From Nonomuraea thailandensis (GTDB taxonomy: Bacteria; Actinomycetota; Actinomycetes; Streptosporangiales; Streptosporangiaceae): a stretch of DNA of 64,000 nucleotides. The stretch is taken from positions 7,337,501 to 7,401,500 of the forward strand of contig NZ_JAMZEB010000002.1 in assembly GCF_024172165.1 (NCBI RefSeq), read 5' to 3'. Both the position numbers and the translations under genes were made by a program. Of this stretch, positions 24,787 to 32,721 are shown one piece after another. A model generated the notes under the pieces. It was not told the origin of the DNA and did not search any database. It worked only from the letters and a program-made list of their open reading frames with translations. Position 1 is the stretch's first letter. Each line of letters opens with the position of its first letter.

Positions 24787-27654
24787 GTGTCTTCTGACAA
24801 GCCTCTGTTACGCGGCCGGGGCGAGGCGGAACGCGCCCTGCTGCGGCTGCTCGACCACGCCCGTGACGGCTCCGGTGGGGCGCTGCTCCTCGCGGGCGCG
24901 CCGGGCATGGGGAAGACGGCGCTGCTCGACCTGGCCGTCGCGCACGCCGGCCCCCGCTTCCGGGTGCTGCGGGTCTCGGGGGTCGAGTCCGAGTCGCGGC
25001 TGCCGTACGCCGGGCTGCACGGCCTGCTGCGGCCGGTCGCCGCGGGCGCCGCCTCCCTGCCCGGCGCGCAGGCGCGCGCCCTGATGGCGGCGCTGGAGTC
25101 CGGTACGGGGGCCGGCGGGCTGGCGTTGCCCGCGGCCGTGCTCGGGCTGCTGTCGGCGGTGGCCGCCGAGCGGCCGGTGCTGGCCTGCGTGGACGACGTG
25201 GACCTGCTGGACGCCGGCAGCAGGCAGGCGCTGTCGTTCGTGGCCAGGCGCGTGTCGGGGGAACCCGTGGCGCTGCTGTTCACGGCCAGGGAAGGCGAGC
25301 GCGCCCCGGAGGGCGCCCGGCGGACGCCCCACGAGCCGGAAGGCGTTCCCGCACAGGCGCTGGACGGCCTGGACGGCGTGCCCGTACAGACGCTGGGCAG
25401 GCTGGACGCGGCGGCCGTGCGGGAGCTGGCCGGTGACCTGGCGGCCGGGAAGGTGGCCGAGGACCTGCTGGCGGCGCTGGACCAGATCGCTCACGGCAAC
25501 CCCCTCGCGCTGGCCGAGCTGATCGGCTCGCTCACCCCCGACCAGCTCGCCGGCCTGGCCGCGCCGCCCGTGACGCTGCCCAGGGGCGGCCGGTTGTGGC
25601 GCGAGCACACGAGCCGGCTCGCCGCCCTTCCCGCTCAGGCCCAGCGGCTGCTCCTGCTGATCGCCGCCGACCCCGGGCTCGACCTGCCCACGCTGATCCG
25701 CGCGGCCCGCCCGTCCTGCGCGCTCACGGCCCTGGAGCCGGCCGAACGCGCGGGCGTCCTGCACTCCACCGGCGACCGGTACGACTTCCGCGACCCCGCC
25801 ATGCGCGGCGTCGTCTACTACGGCGCTTCCCTGTTACGGCGGCGCAGCGCCCACCGCCTGCTGGCCACCCTCCTCAGCGCGGACGAACGAGCGGGCGAGC
25901 GGACGGATGGACGAGCGGGCGAGCGGACGGACGAGCGGGCGGACGAGCGGGCGGACGAGTCGCAGGGCCTGCGCCGCGCCTGGCACCGGGCCTGCGCCCT
26001 CGACGGCCTCCCGGCCTCGCTGGCCGACGACCTGGCCGCCGCCGCATTGGACGCCCACCCCGCGCACACCCACCCCGAGCCGTACCTGGCCCTGGAACGC
26101 GCCGCCGAGCTCACCGACCCCCACGACCCGGCCAAGGCCGAGCGCCTGGCCGCCGCCGCCCGGTACGCGTGGGTGGCGGGACGCCCCCAGGTGGCCCGCT
26201 CCCTGCTGGCCAGGCTGCGCAACCCCACGGCCCCGGACGAGCTGCGCGCCCACGTCCAGCTCCTGCACGGCAGCCTGGAGCTGCTCGGCGGCGAGACCGG
26301 CAACGCCCGCGAGGAGCTGCTGTCGGCGGCCACCTGGCTCCTGGAGAGCCACCGCATGCTGGGCGTGCGCGCGCTGGTGCGGGCCGCCGACGCCAGCTAC
26401 CGCGCGGGCGACAACCGGGCGTTCATCGCGATCGCCCGCCAGGCCGCCGCGCTGCGCCGCCCCGACGAGGCGGTGCCGACGCAGCTCATGTTCGAGTACC
26501 TCGCCGGCATGGCCTCCACGTTCAGCGGCTCCCACCAGGAGGCGGCGGCGCCGCTGCGCCGGGTGGTGGAGCTGGCCGGGTCCGTGCGCGATCCCTCCGT
26601 GCTCGTCTGGGCGTGCGTGGCCAGCATGCTGCTCGGCGAGGACGCCACCGCCCACCGGCTGTCGGCCCGCGCCGTCGAGGCGGCCCGCGTGCGCGGCGCG
26701 GTCTCGGCCATGCCGCAGCTCCTGGAGTACACGATCTACCCGGAGATCTGGATGGGCCGGTACGCCGCCGTCGCCACCACCGCCGCCCAGGGCCTGCGCC
26801 TGGCGCAGGAGACCGGCCAGCTCAACACGGCGGCCCAGCACCTGGCCTGGCTGGCGATCACGGCGGCCGTCGAGGGCGACCAGGAGACGTGCCGGGTGCG
26901 CGCCGACGCCGCCATCGGCCTGGCCGACGCCCACGACCTGGGCATCGCGGGCGCGATCGGCAACTGGGCGCTGGCCTACCTGGACCTGGCCGCGGGCCGT
27001 CCCGCCGACGCGGCCAACCGGCTGCGGGCCGAGCGCCGCAACAGCAACCACGTCGTCATCCGGGTCATGGCCACGCCGCACTTCATCGAGGCGTGCGCGC
27101 GTACCGGCGACCAGGAGGCGGCCGGGGCCGCGCTGCGGGTGCTGGAGCGCTGGGTGGGCAGCACGCGCAGCCCGGACCTGCGCGCGCTGGTGTCCCGCTG
27201 CCGCGCGCTGCTGGCCGGGCCCGGCGAGTCGGAGGAGCTGTTCAGGGAGGCGCTCGACCTGCACGGGCAGGGGGTGTACGAGTTCGAGGCGGCCCGTACC
27301 AGGCTCCTGTACGGCAGCGCGCTGCGGCGCGACCGGCGCCCCGGAGCGGCCAGGACGCACCTGCACGCGGCGCTGGAGACGTTCGAGCGCTACGACGCCC
27401 GCCTGTGGACCGAGCAGGCCAGGACCGAGCTGCGGGCCTCCGGCGACCCCGTGCGCCCGGTGCTCGACGTGACCACGGGCCAGCTCACGGCGCAGCAGCT
27501 GCAGATCGCCCGCATGGTCGCCGAGGGCGCCACGAACAAGGAGGTGGCCGAGCAGCTCTTCCTGAGCCGCCGCACCGTCGAGCACCACCTCAGGAACATC
27601 TTCAGCCGCCTCGGCATCCGCTCCCGCGTCGAACTGGTAAGGCTCATGTCCTGA
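24787..27654 (+). CDS. Large LuxR-family regulator with N-terminal AAA ATPase
   Basis: A 955-residue LAL-type regulator starting at GTG. Walker A is at residues 37-44 (GAPGMGKT) and Walker B at VLACVDDVDLLD. A long TPR-like helical region fills the middle, and the last 65 residues form the LuxR helix-turn-helix (LTAQQLQIARMVAEGATNKE, recognition helix SRRTVEHHLRNIFSRLGI). Residues about 365-393 are an odd Arg/Asp/Glu repeat linker. Identical palindromes on both sides of the gene suggest it controls itself and the polyester hydrolase downstream, whose start is about 100 bases away. Confidence 0.9.
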   Translation: MSSDKPLLRGRGEAERALLRLLDHARDGSGGALLLAGAPGMGKTALLDLAVAHAGPRFRVLRVSGVESESRLPYAGLHGLLRPVAAGAASLPGAQARALMAALESGTGAGGLALPAAVLGLLSAVAAERPVLACVDDVDLLDAGSRQALSFVARRVSGEPVALLFTAREGERAPEGARRTPHEPEGVPAQALDGLDGVPVQTLGRLDAAAVRELAGDLAAGKVAEDLLAALDQIAHGNPLALAELIGSLTPDQLAGLAAPPVTLPRGGRLWREHTSRLAALPAQAQRLLLLIAADPGLDLPTLIRAARPSCALTALEPAERAGVLHSTGDRYDFRDPAMRGVVYYGASLLRRRSAHRLLATLLSADERAGERTDGRAGERTDERADERADESQGLRRAWHRACALDGLPASLADDLAAAALDAHPAHTHPEPYLALERAAELTDPHDPAKAERLAAAARYAWVAGRPQVARSLLARLRNPTAPDELRAHVQLLHGSLELLGGETGNAREELLSAATWLLESHRMLGVRALVRAADASYRAGDNRAFIAIARQAAALRRPDEAVPTQLMFEYLAGMASTFSGSHQEAAAPLRRVVELAGSVRDPSVLVWACVASMLLGEDATAHRLSARAVEAARVRGAVSAMPQLLEYTIYPEIWMGRYAAVATTAAQGLRLAQETGQLNTAAQHLAWLAITAAVEGDQETCRVRADAAIGLADAHDLGIAGAIGNWALAYLDLAAGRPADAANRLRAERRNSNHVVIRVMATPHFIEACARTGDQEAAGAALRVLERWVGSTRSPDLRALVSRCRALLAGPGESEELFREALDLHGQGVYEFEAARTRLLYGSALRRDRRPGAARTHLHAALETFERYDARLWTEQARTELRASGDPVRPVLDVTTGQLTAQQLQIARMVAEGATNKEVAEQLFLSRRTVEHHLRNIFSRLGIRSRVELVRLMS
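25881..25960 (+). repeat. In-frame GC-rich repeats inside the LuxR gene
   Basis: Units of GACGAGCGGGC and GAGCGGACGG type alternate six or seven times, encoding DERAGERTD/DERAD runs. The lengths keep the frame. The segment probably forms a charged flexible linker between the ATPase and the helical region and looks like a slippage-prone tract. Confidence 0.8.
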
Positions 27655-27664
27655 TCCCAGGACA

Positions 27665-27676
27665 GGTGATTTCACC
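27665..27676. promoter_or_regulatory. Palindrome GGTGATTTCACC before the cutinase gene
   Basis: Reverse complement of the site at 24731-24742. It is 87 bases upstream of the chosen cutinase start and 11 bases after the LuxR stop, a suitable place for an activator site. Confidence 0.55.
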
Positions 27677-27751
27677 GATGCACGGCTGACTGCGCATCCG
27701 AACAATGGCGACAGACAGCAGTCACCCTCGATGAGCAGGGAGTATGACGAC

Positions 27752-28642
27752 GTGCAGCTATCCACCCCCCGGTTCGGCGCGCGAACGTTGACCAAGCTCG
27801 CCCTCACCGTCTCACTGGTCGGCGGCGCCCTGATGGCCGCCTCCCCCGCCCAGGCGCAGGGCCCGTACGACCGCGGCCCCGACCCCACGGACGCCATCCT
27901 CGAAGCCAGCCGCGGCCCGTTCTCGACCGCGCAGACCAGCGTCTCCTCGCTGGGCGTGACCGGCTTCGGCGGCGGCACCATCTATTACCCGACCGACACC
28001 AGCCAGGGCACGTTCGGCGCGATCGCCATCTCGCCCGGGTACACGGCCAGGTGGTCCAGCCTGTCGTGGCTCGGCCCGCGCATCGCCTCGCACGGCTTCG
28101 TCGTGATCGGCATCGAGACCAACTCGGTCTACGACCAGCCCGCCAGCCGGGGCCGCCAGCTCCTGGCGGCGCTCGACTACCTGGTCGAGGACAGCTCGGC
28201 CACGGTACGCAGCCGCATCGACCCGTCGCGGCTCGCGGTCGCCGGTCACTCGATGGGCGGCGGCGGCACCCTGGAGGCGGCCAACGACCGGCCGTCGCTG
28301 CAGGCGGCCGTGCCGCTCGCGCCCTGGAACCTGACGAAGTCGTGGTCGGGGGTGCGCGTCCCGACGATGATCATCGGTGGTGAGAGCGACTCCATCGCCT
28401 CGGTCACCACGCACTCGGAGCCGTTCTACAACAGCATCCCGTCCTCGTCGGAGAAGGCGTACCTGGAGCTGAACAACGCCAGCCACTTCTTCCCGCAGAC
28501 CACCAACACCACGATGGCCAAGTCGATGGTGTCCTGGCTGAAGCGGTTCGTCGACGACGACACCCGCTACGAGCGGTTCCTGTGCCCGCCGCCGAGCGGG
28601 CTGGCGATCGAGGAGTACCGCCACACCTGCCCCAGCTCCTGA
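27752..28642 (+). CDS. Secreted cutinase/polyester hydrolase (PET-hydrolase family)
   Basis: Start GTG 27752 is preferred: GGGAG lies 9 bases before it and a Sec signal follows (to about AQA, residue 36). ATG 27731 lacks a ribosome site and would add 7 residues. The 296-residue protein matches Thermobifida-type cutinases and leaf-compost cutinase along its length. Ser167 in GHSMGG, Asp213 in GGESDS and His245 in NASHFF form the triad; Tyr97 and Met168 form the oxyanion hole; Trp192 (APWN) is the substrate-stacking residue. Cys278 and Cys293 match the C-terminal disulfide. It hydrolyses cutin and, in relatives, aromatic polyesters. Confidence 0.92.
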   Translation: MQLSTPRFGARTLTKLALTVSLVGGALMAASPAQAQGPYDRGPDPTDAILEASRGPFSTAQTSVSSLGVTGFGGGTIYYPTDTSQGTFGAIAISPGYTARWSSLSWLGPRIASHGFVVIGIETNSVYDQPASRGRQLLAALDYLVEDSSATVRSRIDPSRLAVAGHSMGGGGTLEAANDRPSLQAAVPLAPWNLTKSWSGVRVPTMIIGGESDSIASVTTHSEPFYNSIPSSSEKAYLELNNASHFFPQTTNTTMAKSMVSWLKRFVDDDTRYERFLCPPPSGLAIEEYRHTCPSS

Positions 28643-28652
28643 TCTGACCCCT

Positions 28653-28686
28653 CCGATGGCAGCCGCGACCGGGCGGCTGCCATCGG
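28653..28686. terminator. Bidirectional terminator between cutinase and AhpD-like genes
   Basis: A perfect 13-bp stem (CCGATGGCAGCCG with CGGCTGCCATCGG, 28653-28665 and 28674-28686) with an 8-base loop, between two convergent genes. Confidence 0.88.
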
Positions 28687-28717
28687 CCTTCCCATGCCCG
28701 GCCGCCCCCGGCCGGCC

Positions 28718-29275
28718 TCAGGCGTGGTCGTCCCAGGCCTTGCCCGCCAGGGCGGCGTCGAGGGGCGTGCCGGCCACGTTCGCGACCCAGTTCGCCATGG
28801 TCGTGAACGCGGCCTGAGTGATCACCTCCAGCACCTGGGGCCCGGAGTACCCGGCGGCCAGCACCGCCCCGAGCTCGTCCCGCCCCACCAGCCCGCCCGA
28901 GCGCAGGATCGCCCTGGTGAAGGCGGCGAGCGCGGTGGCCCGCTCGTCGGCGAGATCGTCCTTGCGCGCCCGCAGGGCCTCGATCACCTCCGGCGCCAGG
29001 CCCGCCCGCTCGGCGAAGGCGGAGTGCGCGGCCACCGACCACGCGCACCGGTTCGCGACACTGACCGCGATCCCGACCACCTCCCGCTCGGCGGCGGTGA
29101 GCGTGGACTCGCGAAGCGCCCGCTGCAACTGGTTGAACCCGTCGATCGCGACCGGGGACCCGGCGATGTGCCCGGCCAGGTTGGGCACGAATCCCACCCG
29201 CCGCCGCAGCTCGTCCAGCGGCTCCCTGGACGCCTCCGGCGCCGACTCGACGGAGTGAACGGTGAAGACGGTCAT
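28718..29275 (-). CDS. Carboxymuconolactone decarboxylase/AhpD-like protein
   Basis: A 185-residue helical protein of the peroxidase-related CMD family. The family core is at about residues 70-85: NRCAWSVAAHSAF. Peroxidase-active AhpD proteins carry CxxC followed by His; here the second Cys is Ser (CAWS), so only one Cys and the His remain and disulfide-type reduction is unlikely. It may be a lactone decarboxylase-like or non-catalytic member. It is divergent from the MmyB-type regulator across 123 bases, so it is the probable target of that regulator. Confidence 0.8.
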   Translation of the reverse strand: MTVFTVHSVESAPEASREPLDELRRRVGFVPNLAGHIAGSPVAIDGFNQLQRALRESTLTAAEREVVGIAVSVANRCAWSVAAHSAFAERAGLAPEVIEALRARKDDLADERATALAAFTRAILRSGGLVGRDELGAVLAAGYSGPQVLEVITQAAFTTMANWVANVAGTPLDAALAGKAWDDHA

Positions 29276-29398
29276 CTCAAGACCTCCATCGGGATGGCCA
29301 GGAGCCCGCCCCCTGGCCGATCCTCACTGTCGGCCGCCGCGCGCGGCGTTCCAATTCCCTGCGAGGGAAGTGCGCGCGGGCGGCGGAGGCCGTTCACT

Positions 29399-30172
29399 GT
29401 GAGGGTGAGCACACCACTCGGTGATCTGCTGCGCCACTGGCGGCGGGTACGGCGGATGAGCCAGCTCGCCCTGGCCCACCACGCCCAGGTCTCGCCGCGC
29501 CACCTCAGCTTCGTCGAGAGCGGCCGCTCCAGCCCCAGCCGCGAGTGGATCATGACCCTGGCCGGCGCGCTGCAGATCCCGCTGCGCGAGCGCAACGACC
29601 TGCTCCTGGCCGCCGGGTACGCCCCCGCCTACCGGGAGTCGGCCATCGCCGAGCCCGCGATGGCCACGATCCGGGCGGCACTGGAGCGCGTGCTGGCCCA
29701 CCACGAGCCCCACCCGGCCGTGGTCATGGACCGCCACTGGAACATCACCCAGGCCAACCGCTCAGCCGAGGTCATGTTCGCCCACCTGCGCGGCACCCCG
29801 CCCGCGACCGCCTCCGCCAACGTGATCAGGCTCATGTTCGACCCCCGCGAGCTGCGCCCTCATGTCGCCAACTGGGACGAGGTCGCCCCCGCCCTCATCC
29901 AGCGCGTGCACCGCGAGGCCGTCGGCGGCATCCCGGACGCCACCACGCGGGCCCTCCTGGAGGAGGTGCTCCCCGAAGGCCCGCGCGGGCCCGACCGCAC
30001 GGCCCCGCTCCTGCCCGTCGTCCCGGTCACCTTCGCCAAGGACGGCCTGACCGTCAGCTACTTCTCCATGATCACCACTGTCGGCACCCCGCAGGACGTC
30101 ACGGCCCAGGAGCTGCGCATCGAGAGCTTCTACCCCGCCGACCAGGAGACCGAGCGGCACCGCTGGGCATGA
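29399..30172 (+). CDS. XRE-family regulator with MmyB-like ligand-binding domain
   Basis: A 257-residue regulator. GTG 29399 is chosen because GGAGG (29385-29389) is 9 bases away; GTG 29405 is an alternative. Residues about 5-65 are a helix-turn-helix (LRRMSQLALAHHAQVSPRHLSFVESGR, read in parts). The rest is the MmyB ligand domain (PHPAVVMDRHWNITQANRSA), which binds fatty-acid-like ligands in related proteins. It probably controls the divergent AhpD-like gene. A 25-codon ORF overlaps its stop by ATGA. Confidence 0.87.
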   Translation: MRVSTPLGDLLRHWRRVRRMSQLALAHHAQVSPRHLSFVESGRSSPSREWIMTLAGALQIPLRERNDLLLAAGYAPAYRESAIAEPAMATIRAALERVLAHHEPHPAVVMDRHWNITQANRSAEVMFAHLRGTPPATASANVIRLMFDPRELRPHVANWDEVAPALIQRVHREAVGGIPDATTRALLEEVLPEGPRGPDRTAPLLPVVPVTFAKDGLTVSYFSMITTVGTPQDVTAQELRIESFYPADQETERHRWA

Positions 30173-30246
30173 ACCGCATGCCGTGGCCCCGCGACGTTCA
30201 CGACATCACCCGCCTCGACCAGGTCGAGTACGGGCCGGCACCCTAG
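30169..30246 (+). CDS. Candidate 25-codon ORF coupled to the MmyB-type gene
   Basis: An ATG overlaps the upstream stop (ATGA) and opens a 25-codon frame beginning MNRMPWPRDVHD and ending at a TAG that shares CTAG with the convergent AlkD-like stop. The overlap is typical of coupled genes, but the peptide has no recognisable domain. It could be a remnant of a longer gene or non-coding. Confidence 0.25.
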   Translation: MNRMPWPRDVHDITRLDQVEYGPAP

Positions 30247-30911
30247 GCGTGCTGCCGGCGCACCATCTCGTCGATCCAGATGGGCGCGAACGGCGACGTG
30301 CAACCCGGGGAGGTCGGATAGTCCTTGAGCACCTCCAGGCGCTCGCCGATGCCGATGGCCCGGGCGCGGTGCTCGGCGTGGTCGATCCCGATCTGCGCCA
30401 GGCAGTGGTTCATCGCCCACTGCAGCCGTTGCGGGGCGTGCTTCATCCCCACTTCGATCAGGTCGAGCAGCCCGGGAAGGTCGAGACCCTCCGGCTTCTT
30501 CGTCACGCGCTCGGTCGTCAGCGCCCAGCCCGCGCTCGCGACCACCGGATCCGGGTCCGCGAACCAGGCCAGGCGCAGCTCCTCCGCGTGCGGGCCCTTC
30601 TTGACCACGTAGTTCACCAGCCAGTCGTGCACCTTGGGCACGCGTGCCTCGCGCATCATGGTGTCCAGCTCGTCGCGCTCGAACGCCTTCGGGCGGCAGA
30701 TCAGCAGCGCCAGCAGCCTCGCCGCGGTGTCGCCCGTGGCCCAGAGCTGCCGCGCGAGCTCCTGCTGCGTCTTCAGCCGCTTGGCGACCGCGCGCAGCTT
30801 GCCGAGGTTCACGCCGTGATCGTCGCCGTGCTTCTCGTTCACCTCGCGGATCTTCGGGTCTTCGAGGGCCGCCAGCTCGGCCATCACCTCGGCCACCGTC
30901 GTCCCGGCCAT
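30243..30911 (-). CDS. DNA alkylation repair (AlkD-like) protein
   Basis: A 222-residue all-helical HEAT-like protein of the DNA alkylation repair family. Family marks: KLRAVAKRLKTQQELARQLW near residue 45 and HDWLVNYVVKK near 95. AlkD flips nothing out but excises positively charged alkyl bases using HEAT repeats. The catalytic Asp/Trp/Arg set of AlkD cannot be confirmed, and this subgroup (including the C-terminal CTSPFAPIWI segment) may be structural rather than catalytic. It is a single gene transcribed away from the TetR gene at 31065. Confidence 0.78.
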   Translation of the reverse strand: MAGTTVAEVMAELAALEDPKIREVNEKHGDDHGVNLGKLRAVAKRLKTQQELARQLWATGDTAARLLALLICRPKAFERDELDTMMREARVPKVHDWLVNYVVKKGPHAEELRLAWFADPDPVVASAGWALTTERVTKKPEGLDLPGLLDLIEVGMKHAPQRLQWAMNHCLAQIGIDHAEHRARAIGIGERLEVLKDYPTSPGCTSPFAPIWIDEMVRRQHA

Positions 30912-31000
30912 CTCAGCCTCCTGTTCGTCGCGCGCGACATGCAGCCTACGACGCGGACCGGCCTTCTGTCGTACGCACCGGTCCGGCAGGCTTCTGAACA

Positions 31001-31029
31001 GCGTTCAACATCCTTGAACGCCGTATAAG
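31001..31029 (+). promoter_or_regulatory. Operator and -10 element of the tetR gene at 31065
   Basis: GCGTTCAA and TTGAACGC (31001-31008, 31014-31021) form a perfect inverted repeat with 5-base spacing. TATAAG (31024-31029) follows directly and could be the -10. AAGGAGGA (31050-31057) is the ribosome site. Operator position over the promoter suggests autorepression; a GAACGTT-like half-site follows at 31036-31042. Confidence 0.6.
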
Positions 31030-31064
31030 CCTGATGAACGTTGATCGTCAAGGAGGAGTACGGT

Positions 31065-31826
31065 GTGTGGGTGCCTGTCTCAGACTCCTCCGACGGTTCG
31101 GTGTGGCTGCGCCACGAGCGGCCGCCGCGCGACCGCCAGCTCAGCCGCGACCAGATCGTCGGCGCGGCCGTGCCGGTGCTGGACGCCGAGGGGCACCGCG
31201 GCCTGTCCATGCGCCGGATCGCCACCGACCTCGGCGTGACGGCCGGCTCGCTGTACTGGTATGTACGCACCAAGGACGACGTGCTGGAGCTGGCGCTGGA
31301 CCGGGTGCTCGGCGAGGTCAGGGCCGACCCGGACGAGCCCGACTGGCGGCACGGGCTGGCCGGGCTGGCCCGCGACACCCGCACGATGCTGCTGCGCCAC
31401 CGGTGGGCGTTGCGCGAGCTGACCGTCAGGCCGAACCTGGGCCCGAACGCCTTCACCCTGGCCGAGACCGGCCTGCGGCTGCTGTCGCGGGCCGGGTTCG
31501 CCGACGCCGACCTCGACGCCGCGATGGCGGCGGTCAACGATCAGGTCGTGGGCGCGGTGATCGCCGAGGTGGCCTGGCGTGACACGCTGACCCGGATGCG
31601 CGAGAGCGGGGTCGAGTGGAGCGAGCACGCCACCACCGCCTACCTGCGCGACGTCGCCGGGCGGCACCCGCTGCTGGCCCGGCGGATGGCCGCCGGCAGG
31701 AAGATCGATGTGGAGCGGGACAGCGAGCGGCGGTTCGAGTTCGCGCTGACGTGCCTGCTGGAGGGGCTGGCGGTGACGCGTCACGCGGTGGCCGTCGCCG
31801 GCGACGGGGCCGCGGCCGCGCTCTAG
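31065..31826 (+). CDS. TetR-family repressor with TetR-class C-terminal domain
   Basis: GTG 31065 is chosen because AAGGAGGA ends 7 bases before it; a TTG at 31041 lies upstream of that site and would be an unlikely start. The protein is 253 residues. The helix-turn-helix is at about residues 40-65 (SMRRIATDLGVTAGSLYWYV), where the LYWYV ending is typical of the TetR(D)-like subgroup. The larger C-terminal domain (DEPDWRHGLAGLARDTRTML) matches the tetracycline-repressor type. No pump is adjacent, so the target is unclear. Its stop overlaps the convergent methyltransferase stop in CTAG. Confidence 0.87.
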   Translation: MWVPVSDSSDGSVWLRHERPPRDRQLSRDQIVGAAVPVLDAEGHRGLSMRRIATDLGVTAGSLYWYVRTKDDVLELALDRVLGEVRADPDEPDWRHGLAGLARDTRTMLLRHRWALRELTVRPNLGPNAFTLAETGLRLLSRAGFADADLDAAMAAVNDQVVGAVIAEVAWRDTLTRMRESGVEWSEHATTAYLRDVAGRHPLLARRMAAGRKIDVERDSERRFEFALTCLLEGLAVTRHAVAVAGDGAAAAL

Positions 31827-32641
31827 CCGTCAGCCGATGGCGGGCCCTGGTCGCCATCCGGCGGGGGGCCCTGGTCGCCGGCCGATGGCGGGCGCCGGGG
31901 ATCAACGCCGCCCTTGACGCAGCGCAGCACGAGGAACACGGGGAACCTGGCCGCCTCCGGCCGCTCCGACGCCCACTCGGGGGCGGGCTCGGGCTCCGCC
32001 AGCTCCTCCACCCACAGGTCGTGCCGGCGCAGGGTGTTGAGGTACGTCGAGAGCGTACGGTGGTGGGCGCCCACCTGGCGGCGCAGCGACGACAGCTCGC
32101 CGTCCGCCCGCCACCAGCCCTCGGCGTGGTAACGCGCGCCGCCCGGCCACGAGCCCGACACGCCCGGCCCGCCGGGGAAGCAGGGGTGCAGGATCGAGCA
32201 GGCGAAGACGCCGCCCGGGCGCAGGGCCGCGGCGGCGGTGGCCACGGCGCCGTCCAGGTCGTCGATGTCGGACAGGCCGAAGCTGCAGACCACGACGTCG
32301 AACGGCCCGAGACCGCGCAGCTCGCCGTGCGGCCCGCCTGCCTCCGCCGGACCGGCCGTGACGTCGGTGTGGACGTACCGGATGCCGAGCGGGGACTCGC
32401 GCTCGGCCGCCTCCGCCTTCCCGATCAGGGCGGCCGAGATGTCGGCGCCCACCACCTCGGCGCCCCTGCGGGCCAGCGCGCGGCTGATCCGGCCGTGACC
32501 GCAGGCGATCTCCAGCACGCGCCGGCCCCCGATCGGCTCCAGCAGGTCGAGCAGGCGGCGCGAGGCCGGGTCGTCGATGTCGTCGGTCCAGCCGGCCGCG
32601 TAGAAGTCGGCGATCTCGTCGTAGCGCGCAACACCAGCCAT
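31823..32641 (-). CDS. Class I SAM-dependent methyltransferase
   Basis: A 272-residue methyltransferase. Motif I is VLEIACGHGRISRAL (about residues 41-55), the motif II acid is in VVGADIS, and motif IV is PFDVVVCSFGLSDID followed by ALRPGGVFACSILHPCF. The substrate is unknown. The last 20 residues are two GDQGPP repeats from a 24-base tandem duplication that looks added to the end of an ordinary methyltransferase. The gene ends in a four-base overlap with the convergent tetR gene. Confidence 0.87.
   Translation of the reverse strand: MAGVARYDEIADFYAAGWTDDIDDPASRRLLDLLEPIGGRRVLEIACGHGRISRALARRGAEVVGADISAALIGKAEAAERESPLGIRYVHTDVTAGPAEAGGPHGELRGLGPFDVVVCSFGLSDIDDLDGAVATAAAALRPGGVFACSILHPCFPGGPGVSGSWPGGARYHAEGWWRADGELSSLRRQVGAHHRTLSTYLNTLRRHDLWVEELAEPEPAPEWASERPEAARFPVFLVLRCVKGGVDPRRPPSAGDQGPPPDGDQGPPSADG
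31834..31892 (-). repeat. 24-base tandem repeat at the 3' end of the methyltransferase gene
   Basis: GGGCCCTGGTCGCC recurs at 31842-31855 and 31866-31879 (24-base period), and CCGATGGCGGG at 31834-31844 and 31882-31892 (48 bases). The period is eight codons, so the frame is preserved and the protein gains repeated GDQGPP units. Confidence 0.85.
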
Positions 32642-32721
32642 GCCCCGACCCTAGACACGCGGCGGCCGCCGCCGGAGCGCTGTTCGTCGAGCGCGGAACC
32701 GGCGGAGGACCGTGGGCCCGG

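Noticed and set aside
25881..25960. CRISPR-like or satellite repeat in the LuxR gene
   Set aside because: Units are 10-12 bases, directly adjacent, in frame and without spacers, so they are a coding low-complexity tract.
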